Shown here in pieces: positions 53,708 to 62,159 of a stretch of 64,000 nucleotides of DNA. Position 1 is the stretch's first letter. Every line of letters begins with the position of its first letter. The DNA comes from SIG452 sp045638525. Its GTDB lineage: Bacteria > Bacillota > Clostridia > UMGS1840. Below the pieces are notes generated by a model. The model did no database searches and was not told the origin of the DNA. It worked only from the letters and a program-made list of their open reading frames with translations. Where the stretch lies: contig JAZUBQ010000002.1 of NCBI GenBank assembly GCA_045638525.1, positions 1 to 64,000 on the forward strand, written 5' to 3'. Position numbers and translations under genes: made by a program.

Positions 53708-54595
53708 TTACTTTACCGAAATACCTGCATCAATCATCGCCTGTTTTAATTTTTGCAAGTTTTCTTCTTCCATTTCACAAAGAGGCATTCTTAGATTTCC
53801 CACATTCATGCCCATCAGATTGAGAGCAGTTTTCACGGGGATGGGATTCACTTCAATAAATAAAGCATCTACCAACTCTAAGTATTTTAACTGCAAATCT
53901 TTTGAGGTTGTAACATCACCTCTTAAATAACTTGCGCAAAGTTCATGAGTTTCTTTGGGTGCCACATTGGCCAATACCGAAATAACCCCTTTTCCGCCTA
54001 AAGACATCACAGGAACAATCATATCATCATTACCGGAATAAATGTCTAACTCGGGAACTTTTGCAGCAACCTGAGCAGTGTAAGAAATATTGCCGCTTGC
54101 TTCTTTGATTCCCACAATATTTTTGTGTTTTGCCAAAACTTTTAAGGTCGCAACCGGAATATTCATACCGGTTCTGCCGGGAACGTTATATAAAATAATG
54201 GGAATATTTACAGAATCTGCAACTGCTTCATAGTGTTTGATTAATCCTAAGCGGGATGCCTTATTGTAGTAAGGAGTTACCACCAAAAGACCGTCAACGC
54301 CTAACTTTTCTGCCGCCTGGGACAGTTTGATACAATGCTCGGTATCGTTAGAACCGGTCCCTGCAATCACAGGGATTCGTTTATTGATTACCTTTACTGC
54401 ATGCTCAATGACAGCCAAATGTTCTTCATCCGGCATAGTAGAAGCTTCCCCTGTGGTACCGCAGATGATAATGGAATCGGTATCATTTGCCACATGGAAT
54501 TCTAACAGCTCGGTTAATTTTTCAAAATCAACACCGTTTTCGTGAAAGGGGGTTACAATCGCAACGCCGCTCCCTGTAAAAATGGGGTTTGCCAT
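53708..54595 (-). CDS. dapA: 4-hydroxy-tetrahydrodipicolinate synthase
   Basis: 295 residues. Barrel enzyme with GTTGEASTMPDEEH, the Tyr of ILYNVPGRTGMN, and the Schiff-base Lys of NIVGIKEASGN. Condenses pyruvate with aspartate semialdehyde made by the upstream gene. Confidence 0.98.
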   Translation of the reverse strand: MANPIFTGSGVAIVTPFHENGVDFEKLTELLEFHVANDTDSIIICGTTGEASTMPDEEHLAVIEHAVKVINKRIPVIAGTGSNDTEHCIKLSQAAEKLGVDGLLVVTPYYNKASRLGLIKHYEAVADSVNIPIILYNVPGRTGMNIPVATLKVLAKHKNIVGIKEASGNISYTAQVAAKVPELDIYSGNDDMIVPVMSLGGKGVISVLANVAPKETHELCASYLRGDVTTSKDLQLKYLELVDALFIEVNPIPVKTALNLMGMNVGNLRMPLCEMEEENLQKLKQAMIDAGISVK

Positions 54596-54654
54596 ACTCT
54601 CATATCCTTTCCTTATTTGGAATCTTTTATCACATTATCGTAAAAATGGAGTTC

Positions 54655-55731
54655 TTAGATGTAGTTTTCTGCGCACAGAAGTTCTGCCAACAGAACTGCG
54701 CCACCTGCCGCACCACGCAGAGTATTGTGAGACATACAAACAAATTTGATGTCAAAAATGCTGTCGGGACGAAGTCTGCCGATGGATACTGCCATACCGT
54801 TTTCCAAGTTTCTTTCAGATTTAATCTGCGGACGGTTATCCTCGGTGAAATAATGGAGGAACTGCTTGGGTGCAGAGGGTAATTCCAGTTCCTGTGCTCT
54901 TCCTTTATAGGATTCCCAACGTTTAATAATTTCTTCCATTGAAATTTTCTTGTCAAAAGAAGCATATACTGCTGCAGTATGACCATCAGACACAGGCACA
55001 CGGATGCACTGTGCAGTAAACAAAGGAGCAGAAGCGGGTTTGATTTCTCCGTTTTCCACAGTACCCCAAATTTTCAAGGGTTCTTTTTCGGATTTTTCTT
55101 CTTCTCCACCGATGTAAGGAATTACGTTATCAACCATTTCAGGCCAGGTTTCAAAGGTTTTACCTGCACCGGAAATTGCCTGATAAGTACAGCACAACAC
55201 TTTGGTTACGCCCAAATCCATCAAAGGATGAATTGCAGGCACATAGCTCTGCAAAGAACAGTTGGATTTTACAGCCACAAAGCCACGTTTGGTACCCAGA
55301 CGTTTTCTCTGATCTTCGATTACCTTAATATGGTCGGCATTAATTTCCGGAATTACCATAGGTACATCAGGGGTAAAACGATGAGCGGAGTTATTGGAAA
55401 CAACGGGACATTCTTTTTTCGCATAAGCTTCTTCCAATTTTTTGATTTCGTCTTTGGGCATATCTACCGCACAAAACACAAAATCAACCTGAGCTACGAT
55501 TTCATCAATGTCACCGGTAGCATCATAGATTACCATATCTTTCATAGATTCCGGCATAGGAGTCGGCATTGCCCAACGGCTGCCCACTGCTTCCTGATAA
55601 GTTTTGCCTTTGGAACGAGCAGATGCCGCCAAAGCGGTTACAGTAAACCAAGGATGGTTTTCCAGTAAAATGGCAAATCTCTGCCCTACCATACCGGTTG
55701 CACCAACAATACCAACTTTATACTGTTTCAT
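54655..55731 (-). CDS. asd: Aspartate-semialdehyde dehydrogenase
   Basis: 358 residues. NADP loop VGIVGATGMVGQRFAILLENH, active-site Cys in VKSNCSLQSYVPAI, and the C-terminal VSIGRLRPDSIFDIKFVCMSHN with family-typical His. First gene of the lysine operon, behind a good promoter. Confidence 0.97.
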   Translation of the reverse strand: MKQYKVGIVGATGMVGQRFAILLENHPWFTVTALAASARSKGKTYQEAVGSRWAMPTPMPESMKDMVIYDATGDIDEIVAQVDFVFCAVDMPKDEIKKLEEAYAKKECPVVSNNSAHRFTPDVPMVIPEINADHIKVIEDQRKRLGTKRGFVAVKSNCSLQSYVPAIHPLMDLGVTKVLCCTYQAISGAGKTFETWPEMVDNVIPYIGGEEEKSEKEPLKIWGTVENGEIKPASAPLFTAQCIRVPVSDGHTAAVYASFDKKISMEEIIKRWESYKGRAQELELPSAPKQFLHYFTEDNRPQIKSERNLENGMAVSIGRLRPDSIFDIKFVCMSHNTLRGAAGGAVLLAELLCAENYI

Positions 55732-55817
55732 AATATTTTATCTCCTTTATATTGCAACGGAATTTTTGAAAATCCCGCCCGAATTGCTCGATAGACATAC
55801 ATTTCTATACATAATAT

Positions 55818-55846
55818 ATATTATCACACAACACGATAAATGTCAA
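55818..55846 (-). promoter_or_regulatory. Promoter of asd-dapA-dapB
   Basis: TTGACA (55841-55846) and TAATAT (55818-55823) on the minus strand, spacing 17. The leader of about 80 bases is too short for a lysine riboswitch and none is seen. Confidence 0.7.
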
Positions 55847-55898
55847 ACAAATTTTGAATTTTCTAAAAGAAAAAAGCCGAATATCCAATCAAAAAAGA

Positions 55899-55947
55899 AA
55901 AATCGTGTATACTTATACAAAAAATATGCAAAAAGTACACACGATTT
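55899..55947 (-). terminator. Terminator of the GT87-like gene
   Basis: AAAATCGTGTATACTT and AAAGTACACACGATTTT form a 16-bp stem with one wobble; T-rich sequence follows on the minus strand. Confidence 0.75.
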
Positions 55948-55978
55948 TAAGCAAACAACACAAACAAAACAAACCTGA

Positions 55979-57568
55979 TTAGTTCCCAACAAAGCGCAAG
56001 GTTCCGTTTTCGTAGTTTGCACTCATTTCACAAATCATCGCCAGATCCTCGGAAGAAAGGTAATTATTACTGTTGATATTCACATGCGGATAATAAAGAG
56101 AACTTCTTTTGCCGTTGATGATTACCTCATTCTGCGCAAAGGCAAATTCCACATAACGTTCCCCTTTTTTGGCAACCACATTGCCGGTATCGTGACTGAC
56201 CGTAATAAAATAACCGGCAGAATTCAACATTCCTTTGATGGGAACCATCACAGTTTCACCTTCTTCATAAGGTGCTACTCCCACGAAGCAAACATTTTTA
56301 CCGTCTACTTTAACAGATATCGTATCAGTCGATAACAGTTGTGCCACAGAAAAAATAAGTATAACGCTAACTAAAACAACACCAAAAGTCTTGTTCAAAG
56401 ACAATTTCCCAACGTTCAAAAAATCACGAGCAAAGTATACCAACAACATCAAAAATGCCAACAGCATAACGCCACCGCTGATTTGTGAAGTCATTATCAC
56501 CGGAAGAAGTTTACCACCGTATAAATTAACCGAACCGAAATAATGAAGGTAACAAGTTAACGATGCATACTGAACACATAACGCAATCCCAATGCGATGC
56601 ACCCCGAACACAAACAGGAAAATTACCGACAAAATATCTGCCATATAGAAATATCTGTCGTGCATATGAGGTAAAAACAGCGGAATTCCAACGCTCAATA
56701 AAATCGTGAACGAAAGCAACATCTTGTTTGAAATTTTTTCTTTTTTGGCAAGACAAAGCCCCAGCAAAACAACAATCAGAAGTCCGGCAACCAATATTCC
56801 AGCTTTTTCCAAGATAGGGTTGGGCGTCACCAGATTGGTCATTTGCCAAAAGGTGGGCGCATTCATAGACATCCACGGATATTCCGACATCTGATGTAAG
56901 TATATATCAATAATATCACGAAAAGGTTTTCCAAAAAGCAATGCCGGTATACAGGTCACATAACAAGTGACGGGAAACATCAGAAGATGCCGGATTTTAA
57001 TCTGCCGTTTCAAAAGCAACAGCAAAAATACCGGCAGAAAGAAAACTGTTTGCAGTTTAAAGGTAAACGCCAATGCCGCAAAAGCAACAGCACGATAATT
57101 TTTCCCTTTTAAGAGAAAATAAAAACTCCATACGATAAAACCAACATAAATACTGTCGCACTGTCCCCATAAAGCGCTGTTAAGCCATACGGTCGGTAAA
57201 AGTAACACCGTCACAAACGAAAGCTGACAAATCTCCTTTTTCGCACCAAAATGAGAAACACATTTGCAGCAACCAAAAGCAAGCATAAAATCTGCAACAA
57301 TCGAAAAAAACTTGGAAGAATATAAAGCAGAAATATTAAAATAGGAACAGATTGCCATCAAATATTGGTATACCACATTGTAATCACCAATCTGATTTTT
57401 CAATCCGTAAAACCCGTTATTATCTCTGAAATACTGTACCCAATTACGAATGAAGCCCATATAATCAAAGGACTCAAAATCAAGGCACAAATACCGAATC
57501 AAAAATGCCAGCAACACGCCGAGTACTAAAAAAATTCGACCGTAATTTTTCTTAATGGTTGAAAGCAT
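55979..57568 (-). CDS. GT87-like membrane glycosyltransferase with C-terminal amine-oxidase-like domain
   Basis: 529 residues from ATG 57568 (GGAGGGGG box); the frame is open to 57619. Residues 1-410 hold about ten membrane helices. An early acidic loop (DFESFDYMGFIRNW) and later ALWGQCDSIYVG and PHMHDRYFY are the conserved blocks of polyprenol-phosphate mannosyltransferase-type (GT-C) enzymes. Residues about 430-529 are outside the membrane and resemble a copper-amine-oxidase N-terminal-like domain (GETVMVPIKGMLNSAGYFI). The fusion is unusual. Likely adds a sugar to a cell-surface glycan. Confidence 0.8.
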   Translation of the reverse strand: MLSTIKKNYGRIFLVLGVLLAFLIRYLCLDFESFDYMGFIRNWVQYFRDNNGFYGLKNQIGDYNVVYQYLMAICSYFNISALYSSKFFSIVADFMLAFGCCKCVSHFGAKKEICQLSFVTVLLLPTVWLNSALWGQCDSIYVGFIVWSFYFLLKGKNYRAVAFAALAFTFKLQTVFFLPVFLLLLLKRQIKIRHLLMFPVTCYVTCIPALLFGKPFRDIIDIYLHQMSEYPWMSMNAPTFWQMTNLVTPNPILEKAGILVAGLLIVVLLGLCLAKKEKISNKMLLSFTILLSVGIPLFLPHMHDRYFYMADILSVIFLFVFGVHRIGIALCVQYASLTCYLHYFGSVNLYGGKLLPVIMTSQISGGVMLLAFLMLLVYFARDFLNVGKLSLNKTFGVVLVSVILIFSVAQLLSTDTISVKVDGKNVCFVGVAPYEEGETVMVPIKGMLNSAGYFITVSHDTGNVVAKKGERYVEFAFAQNEVIINGKRSSLYYPHVNINSNNYLSSEDLAMICEMSANYENGTLRFVGN

Positions 57569-57789
57569 AATCCCCCTCCATTCTCTCCTGTTATTATCAT
57601 AAAATAAGAAAATGTTCAATCACTGATATTGCCGGTTTCTTGAATTCTACGGCAGATTAAAAATTCCAAACAGCGATATTTTTATAAAATTTTATAAAAG
57701 TTATTATATCATTTCAAAAAAGCAAAGTCAAGCACTATTTCGTTTGCAAGTTGGGAAAAGACAGCAGTACAAATCAAACCCCGGCCATA

Positions 57790-57826
57790 CAAAAAAGAAG
57801 CTATACTTTACCAGCACAGCTTCTTC
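57790..57826 (-). terminator. Terminator after lipoprotein gene
   Basis: On the minus strand AAGAAGCT, 15-base loop, AGCTTCTT followed by TTTTG. Confidence 0.75.
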
Positions 57827-57835
57827 TTGATTATT

Positions 57836-58522
57836 TTATTCTTCCGGAAGTACCAATTCTGAAATATACCATTGTCCGTCGATACTTTTCAAACGAAGTT
57901 CAATCGTATCTTCCACATAGGAAACATTTTCGGTTTTTGCCTGATAATCCAAATCCATCACCTGAAGATACACGTTGCTGAATTCAGGCTTGGACAAGGT
58001 AGCTTTGGCAGTTGCTTCTGACATATTGCAAACTTCCATAAACAGCTTATCACGATACTGCTGCATAGTGTCAGTTTCATACAATTTATTGGCATCCACA
58101 TTCGGATAACCATAGGTTACAAATGCTGTTGCATTTTTGCCAGAAACCGTGATGTTCCAACCTCGATACTGCAGTTGTTTGCTGCCTTCTTGATAATACT
58201 TCTTTTCGATTTCCAGAAATTTTTCAAAATCTTCTGTTACCAAGTCACCCTGATCCACATACACGCCAAAGGCACCTTGTAACATCTCGGCAGTATCCTC
58301 ATAGGAATAATCATCGGTCACGCACTGCTTGATTGCCTCGGTATCCCAGTTAAAGTATGCTTGATCGTACGCCTGAATCACTTGGGTAATTGCCAGTTGA
58401 TCCTCAGACATTCCTTCTGTTGTAGTCATCATAATTTTCGGCTGCTCAGATGCTTTTTGACCACAAGCAGTCAATAAACAAAAGACCAGAGTAATAAATA
58501 TCAGTTGTTTCAAAAATTTCAT
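57836..58522 (-). CDS. Lipoprotein of unknown function
   Basis: 228 residues, lipobox LTAC with Cys20. The mature part contains an NTF2-like-looking region (VIQAYDQAYFNWDTEAIKQC to LVTEDFEKFLEIEKKYYQEG) and a C-terminal ELRLKSIDGQWYISEL strand, common in small secreted ligand-binding proteins. AAGGAGAG box. No family named. Confidence 0.8.
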   Translation of the reverse strand: MKFLKQLIFITLVFCLLTACGQKASEQPKIMMTTTEGMSEDQLAITQVIQAYDQAYFNWDTEAIKQCVTDDYSYEDTAEMLQGAFGVYVDQGDLVTEDFEKFLEIEKKYYQEGSKQLQYRGWNITVSGKNATAFVTYGYPNVDANKLYETDTMQQYRDKLFMEVCNMSEATAKATLSKPEFSNVYLQVMDLDYQAKTENVSYVEDTIELRLKSIDGQWYISELVLPEE

Positions 58523-58775
58523 AGGATACTCTCCTTATGTTGTTTCTTTGATGTTGTAAACAAAATCCATTGGGTAGTTTCTGATGGTATACTGAAAATC
58601 CTTCCACTACTTTCATCAGTGAGATTCACGGCTTCTTCGCTATTTATCAATCTCATATCCAAGACGAAGAAAAACGAATACAGAATTCGGAAACCGAACC
58701 GAAGGGTTATCCGAAGCTGTACCGAGTGTACAGCGAGTGATGAGGTTTACGGATTATGTGCCGTTTTTCGAGCCG
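58523..58775. other. Intergenic stretch with one short inverted repeat
   Basis: 253 bases. GCTGTAC-CGAGT-GTACAGC is an isolated stem at about 58714-58732. Otherwise I see no gene, RNA or clear promoter. No T-run follows the stem. Confidence 0.5.
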
Positions 58776-60053
58776 TTAAATCTTCGCCAATGCTTGTTTG
58801 ATGTCCTCTAATATATCTTCCACATTTTCCAAACCAACAGAAAAACGAACCATACCGGCATCGATGCCTGCTGCAACCAACTGTTCGTCGGTGAGCTGAC
58901 GGTGGGTTTCACTTGCGGGATGAAGTACACAGGTGCGGATATCCGCTACGTGTACTTCGTTGGAAGCCAGTTTTAATGAATCCATAAATTTCATTGCAGT
59001 TTGTCTGCCACCTTTGATTACAAAGGAAATAACACCGCTACATCCCTGCAGATATTTTTTACCCAGTTCGTAACCTGCATCGCCTTCCAGACCGGGATAG
59101 GTGATACTTTCAATTTTGTCGGAATCTTTCAAGAAATTCGCCACAACCATTGCATTTTCGCAATATCTTTGCATACGAATTGCCAGAGTTTCCAGTCCCA
59201 TATTCAGAAGAAATGCGGAATGCGCCGCAGGATACACGCCAAAGTCTCTCATCAGCTGCATTCTTGCTTTGATGATATATGCAGCTTTTCCGTAGGTTTC
59301 GGTGTAAGAAATACCATGATAGGTTACATCGGGCTCCACCAATTCGGGGAAGTTTCCATTGGTCCAGTCAAATTTACCGCTGTCAACAATCACACCGCCA
59401 ACCTGAACTGCATGACCATCCATATATTTAGAAGTGGAATGAATTACGATGTCTGCACCAAATTCAAACGGACGACACAGTACAGGAGTTGCAAAAGTGT
59501 TATCCACAATCAACGGAACGCCGTGTTTGTGGGCAATATTTGCAAAACGTTCAATATCCAATACGGTCAATGCAGGATTTGCAATGGTTTCGCCAAACAC
59601 TGCTTTGGTATTGGGTTTAAATAATTTGTCGATTTCTTCATCGGTTGCACCTTTGGGAATGAAAATACATTCCACGCCCAATTTTTTTAAGGTATAAGAG
59701 AATAAATTTACGGTACCGCCATAAATTTCAGTGGTACTTAAGAAGCTATCCCCTGCCTGACAAATATTTAAAATAGAAAGCAAGGTTGCCGCCTGACCGG
59801 AGGAGGTACACATTGCACCAACGCCGCCTTCCATTTCGGCAATTTTATTTTCAACCGCCATAACGGTGGGGTTTGCAAAACGGGAATAAATCAGAGATTT
59901 GGTAGGTTCATCAAAAACAGATGCCACTTCCTCGGTGGAATCATACACATAGGTAGTACTCTGCACAATAGGAACCACACGGGGTTCGGTGTTTTTGGGA
60001 GAATATCCCGAATGCAGACATTGGGTTTCAATTTTCATGTTTTTGGTTTCCAT
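58776..60053 (-). CDS. O-acetylhomoserine sulfhydrylase / Cys-Met PLP enzyme
   Basis: 425 residues. PLP-dependent Cys/Met metabolism family with YSRFANPTVMAVENKIAEME, the Lys-bearing HSTSKYMDGHAVQVGG (Schiff-base Lys), and the C-terminal HPASETHRQLTDEQL. Its length and NFPELV-type blocks fit O-acetylhomoserine sulfhydrylase (MetY), which uses sulfide to make homocysteine. It starts four bases after eutP and must be cotranscribed with eutS and eutP. Confidence 0.92.
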   Translation of the reverse strand: METKNMKIETQCLHSGYSPKNTEPRVVPIVQSTTYVYDSTEEVASVFDEPTKSLIYSRFANPTVMAVENKIAEMEGGVGAMCTSSGQAATLLSILNICQAGDSFLSTTEIYGGTVNLFSYTLKKLGVECIFIPKGATDEEIDKLFKPNTKAVFGETIANPALTVLDIERFANIAHKHGVPLIVDNTFATPVLCRPFEFGADIVIHSTSKYMDGHAVQVGGVIVDSGKFDWTNGNFPELVEPDVTYHGISYTETYGKAAYIIKARMQLMRDFGVYPAAHSAFLLNMGLETLAIRMQRYCENAMVVANFLKDSDKIESITYPGLEGDAGYELGKKYLQGCSGVISFVIKGGRQTAMKFMDSLKLASNEVHVADIRTCVLHPASETHRQLTDEQLVAAGIDAGMVRFSVGLENVEDILEDIKQALAKI

Positions 60054-60057
60054 AATA

Positions 60058-60510
60058 TTAAATCCTTTCCGGTATTTTTTCTATATCCTGCGCCAAATAA
60101 TGTAAAAGCGCATCAATCCCCTCGCCTGTGTAGGAACTGACGGGGAAAATTTTGTCACATCCGGCTAAACGAAGCCAGGTTTCCGCCTGCTTTATGTCGG
60201 CATTTTCGTGGTCGCACTTGGTGATAATACCAATCACTTCACGATTGGCACAAGCAGTCACACAAGGCGGATACAGAGAATATGATTCGGTAGCACTCAT
60301 CAAAAGTCCCACCACATCCGCTTCATAAGAATACAGAGCCAACGCTCTGCCCAACCCCTTGGTCTGCGCATACTCACCGGGAGTATCGATAATCACATCG
60401 TGATAGTTGATATACTGCGTTTTATGATAATGCAGATTTTCTCCGCGAAGCGCCTGGGTTAAGGTGGTTTTTCCGCTTTCACTTCTTCCCACCAACATCA
60501 TCTTTCTCAT
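60058..60510 (-). CDS. eutP: EutP/PduV-type GTPase
   Basis: 150 residues from ATG 60510, eight bases after AGGAG. P-loop VGRSESGKTTL at the N-terminus, the G3 motif replaced by IIDTPGEYAQ, and G4 TKCD. EutP/PduV are small Ras-like proteins associated with ethanolamine or propanediol microcompartments. Between eutS and metY in one operon. No ethanolamine lyase genes are nearby. Confidence 0.88.
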   Translation of the reverse strand: MRKMMLVGRSESGKTTLTQALRGENLHYHKTQYINYHDVIIDTPGEYAQTKGLGRALALYSYEADVVGLLMSATESYSLYPPCVTACANREVIGIITKCDHENADIKQAETWLRLAGCDKIFPVSSYTGEGIDALLHYLAQDIEKIPERI

Positions 60511-60523
60511 TGCTTCGCTCCTT

Positions 60524-60901
60524 TTAGGTTTTTGTGATTGCACAAACCACGCATCCTAAATGCTTCTGACAATATTCAGCAATGGAACGCAAAGAAGAAT
60601 CCACATCCGCCACTCTGCCTGTTACAATCAATGTGCCTGAAAAGCGGTCAACAAACCCCAATTCCACATTAGAGGTCTTGGTAGCAATGTCCCCTGCGAT
60701 AATCGCAATTTCTGCAGGACATATCGTTAAAATTCCAATCGCCGAACGAGAATAATCCACCGCCGGATTCAACCCTAATTTCTGATAAATCACCGGGTCG
60801 GGATTGGCAATGATATGAGCTAACGTTATCTGCTTTCCGGGAACGGTCTCCTGCACAATACGAAGTTTTTCCTGTTCGGAAACCATTTTCTGAAAATCCA
60901 T
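60524..60901 (-). CDS. eutS: EutS/PduU-type microcompartment shell protein
   Basis: 125 residues, one BMC domain of the permuted EutS type: ITLAHIIANPDPVIYQKLGL, then SAIGILTICPAEIAIIAGDIATKT and VVCAITKT. Hexameric shell tile. First gene of the operon, just behind a good promoter. Standing alone without other shell proteins it is an orphan here. Confidence 0.92.
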   Translation of the reverse strand: MDFQKMVSEQEKLRIVQETVPGKQITLAHIIANPDPVIYQKLGLNPAVDYSRSAIGILTICPAEIAIIAGDIATKTSNVELGFVDRFSGTLIVTGRVADVDSSLRSIAEYCQKHLGCVVCAITKT

Positions 60902-60966
60902 AATAGTTTTCCTTCTTTCCGGTATATTTTGGAAGAATCTGTTTCCAATTTTAAATATACCCGATT

Positions 60967-60995
60967 AGTATATCATATTTTCTACTAAAATACAA
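60967..60995 (-). promoter_or_regulatory. Promoter of eutS-eutP-metY
   Basis: TTGTAT (60990-60995) and TATACT (60967-60972) on the minus strand with 17-base spacing and a TG before the -10. Confidence 0.65.
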
Positions 60996-61066
60996 TAGTT
61001 TCCGCTTATTTTTTTAAATTTATACACTTTTTTAGTTTCATAACTAAAAACAGCCATACAGCAAAG

Positions 61067-61098
61067 CACCTGCAGTCGAAACGACTACAGGTGCTTAT
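61067..61098. terminator. Hairpin after the dehydrogenase gene
   Basis: AGCACCTGCAGTCG with CGACTACAGGTGCT, about 13 pairs with one wobble, four-base loop. T-tracts are short on both sides, so strength is uncertain. Confidence 0.6.
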
Positions 61099-61119
61099 TT
61101 TTCAATTGCTTCTGAGTTT

Positions 61120-62148
61120 TTATTCGTTTACATCGATGACAACTTTAAATGTTTTTTCTTTTCGTTTGTCAATCATATTGAGCACAGCAGGAATATCTTC
61201 CAGACCAAAACGATGAGAAATCATTCCCTTGGTGGTTACTTTGCCCTTGCTCATTAATTCAATCATTTCCCTATAATCTGTGGGAACATACATGGTAGTT
61301 CCATACAAGGAAAGCTCATGCTGAACAAAGTCAGGCAACAGCGGAACGATATATTCATTCTGAAGTACACCGATGATAACAATTCTGGAACCTCTGTGTG
61401 CGATTTTTAAGATATTATTCATTACAATACCTTTTTCGCCTACACAGTCATAATACACAGTGATTTTAGGCGCATTGACACGTTTTAAACCTTCTTCCAG
61501 ACTTTCTTTGGAACAGTCAATCACATCAGTTGCACCCAGACTTTTTGCAATTTCCAGACGTTCTGCGTCCATATCTGCGATATAAACCGCTTTTGCTCCC
61601 AGTGCAAAACAGCTCTGCAAACAGAACACGCCAATGGGACCTGCACCAACAATCAATACCACGTCATCACAAGTCAGACCGGCTCTTTTTGCCCCGTGAT
61701 ACGCCACACAAGCAGGTTCCACCAATGCAGCATCGTCCAGATTCATTTCATCGGGAATGGCGATTGCCATTTCGGAGGGAATACAGAAAAAGTCACACAT
61801 AGCACCGTCTGCTTCTGCACCGGTACAACGCAAAGATTCACAGAAATTGTAAATCTGCTTTTCGCACATATCGCACTCTTTACAAACCAGATGCGGAATT
61901 ACGGTAACACGTTCCCCGATACGGCTTTCGGATACCCCTTTCCCTACCGCATCAACCACACCGGAAATTTCATGTCCGGGTACTAACGGATAGGAAACAT
62001 AGGGATGCAGTCCTCTGTAAATGGTAGGGTCAGAACCGCAAATACCGATTCGTTTGACCAGCAGACGCACTTCGCCTGCTTTGGGAGTTGGAATTTCAGA
62101 TTCCACCAAACTCATTTGATAGGGTGCTTCTAAAACAATCTTTCTCAT
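61120..62148 (-). CDS. Zinc-dependent alcohol/polyol dehydrogenase
   Basis: 342 residues, threonine/sorbitol dehydrogenase group. Catalytic zinc site in GICGSDPTIYRGLHPYVSYP with GHEISG, structural zinc Cys4 in CKECDMCEKQIYNFC, Rossmann VLIVGAGPIGVFCLQSC. NAD-linked oxidation of a polyol or sugar alcohol. Eleven bases after the isomerase-like gene, so it works on the same substrate chain. Confidence 0.9.
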   Translation of the reverse strand: MRKIVLEAPYQMSLVESEIPTPKAGEVRLLVKRIGICGSDPTIYRGLHPYVSYPLVPGHEISGVVDAVGKGVSESRIGERVTVIPHLVCKECDMCEKQIYNFCESLRCTGAEADGAMCDFFCIPSEMAIAIPDEMNLDDAALVEPACVAYHGAKRAGLTCDDVVLIVGAGPIGVFCLQSCFALGAKAVYIADMDAERLEIAKSLGATDVIDCSKESLEEGLKRVNAPKITVYYDCVGEKGIVMNNILKIAHRGSRIVIIGVLQNEYIVPLLPDFVQHELSLYGTTMYVPTDYREMIELMSKGKVTTKGMISHRFGLEDIPAVLNMIDKRKEKTFKVVIDVNE

Positions 62149-62159
62149 CTTTTTGCTCC

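Noticed and set aside
55732..55817. Lysine riboswitch before asd
   Set aside because: The leader is about 80 bases, far too short, and lacks the conserved folds.
60902..60966. SAM riboswitch before the eutS-eutP-metY operon
   Set aside because: The leader is about 60 bases and shows no SAM-I motif.
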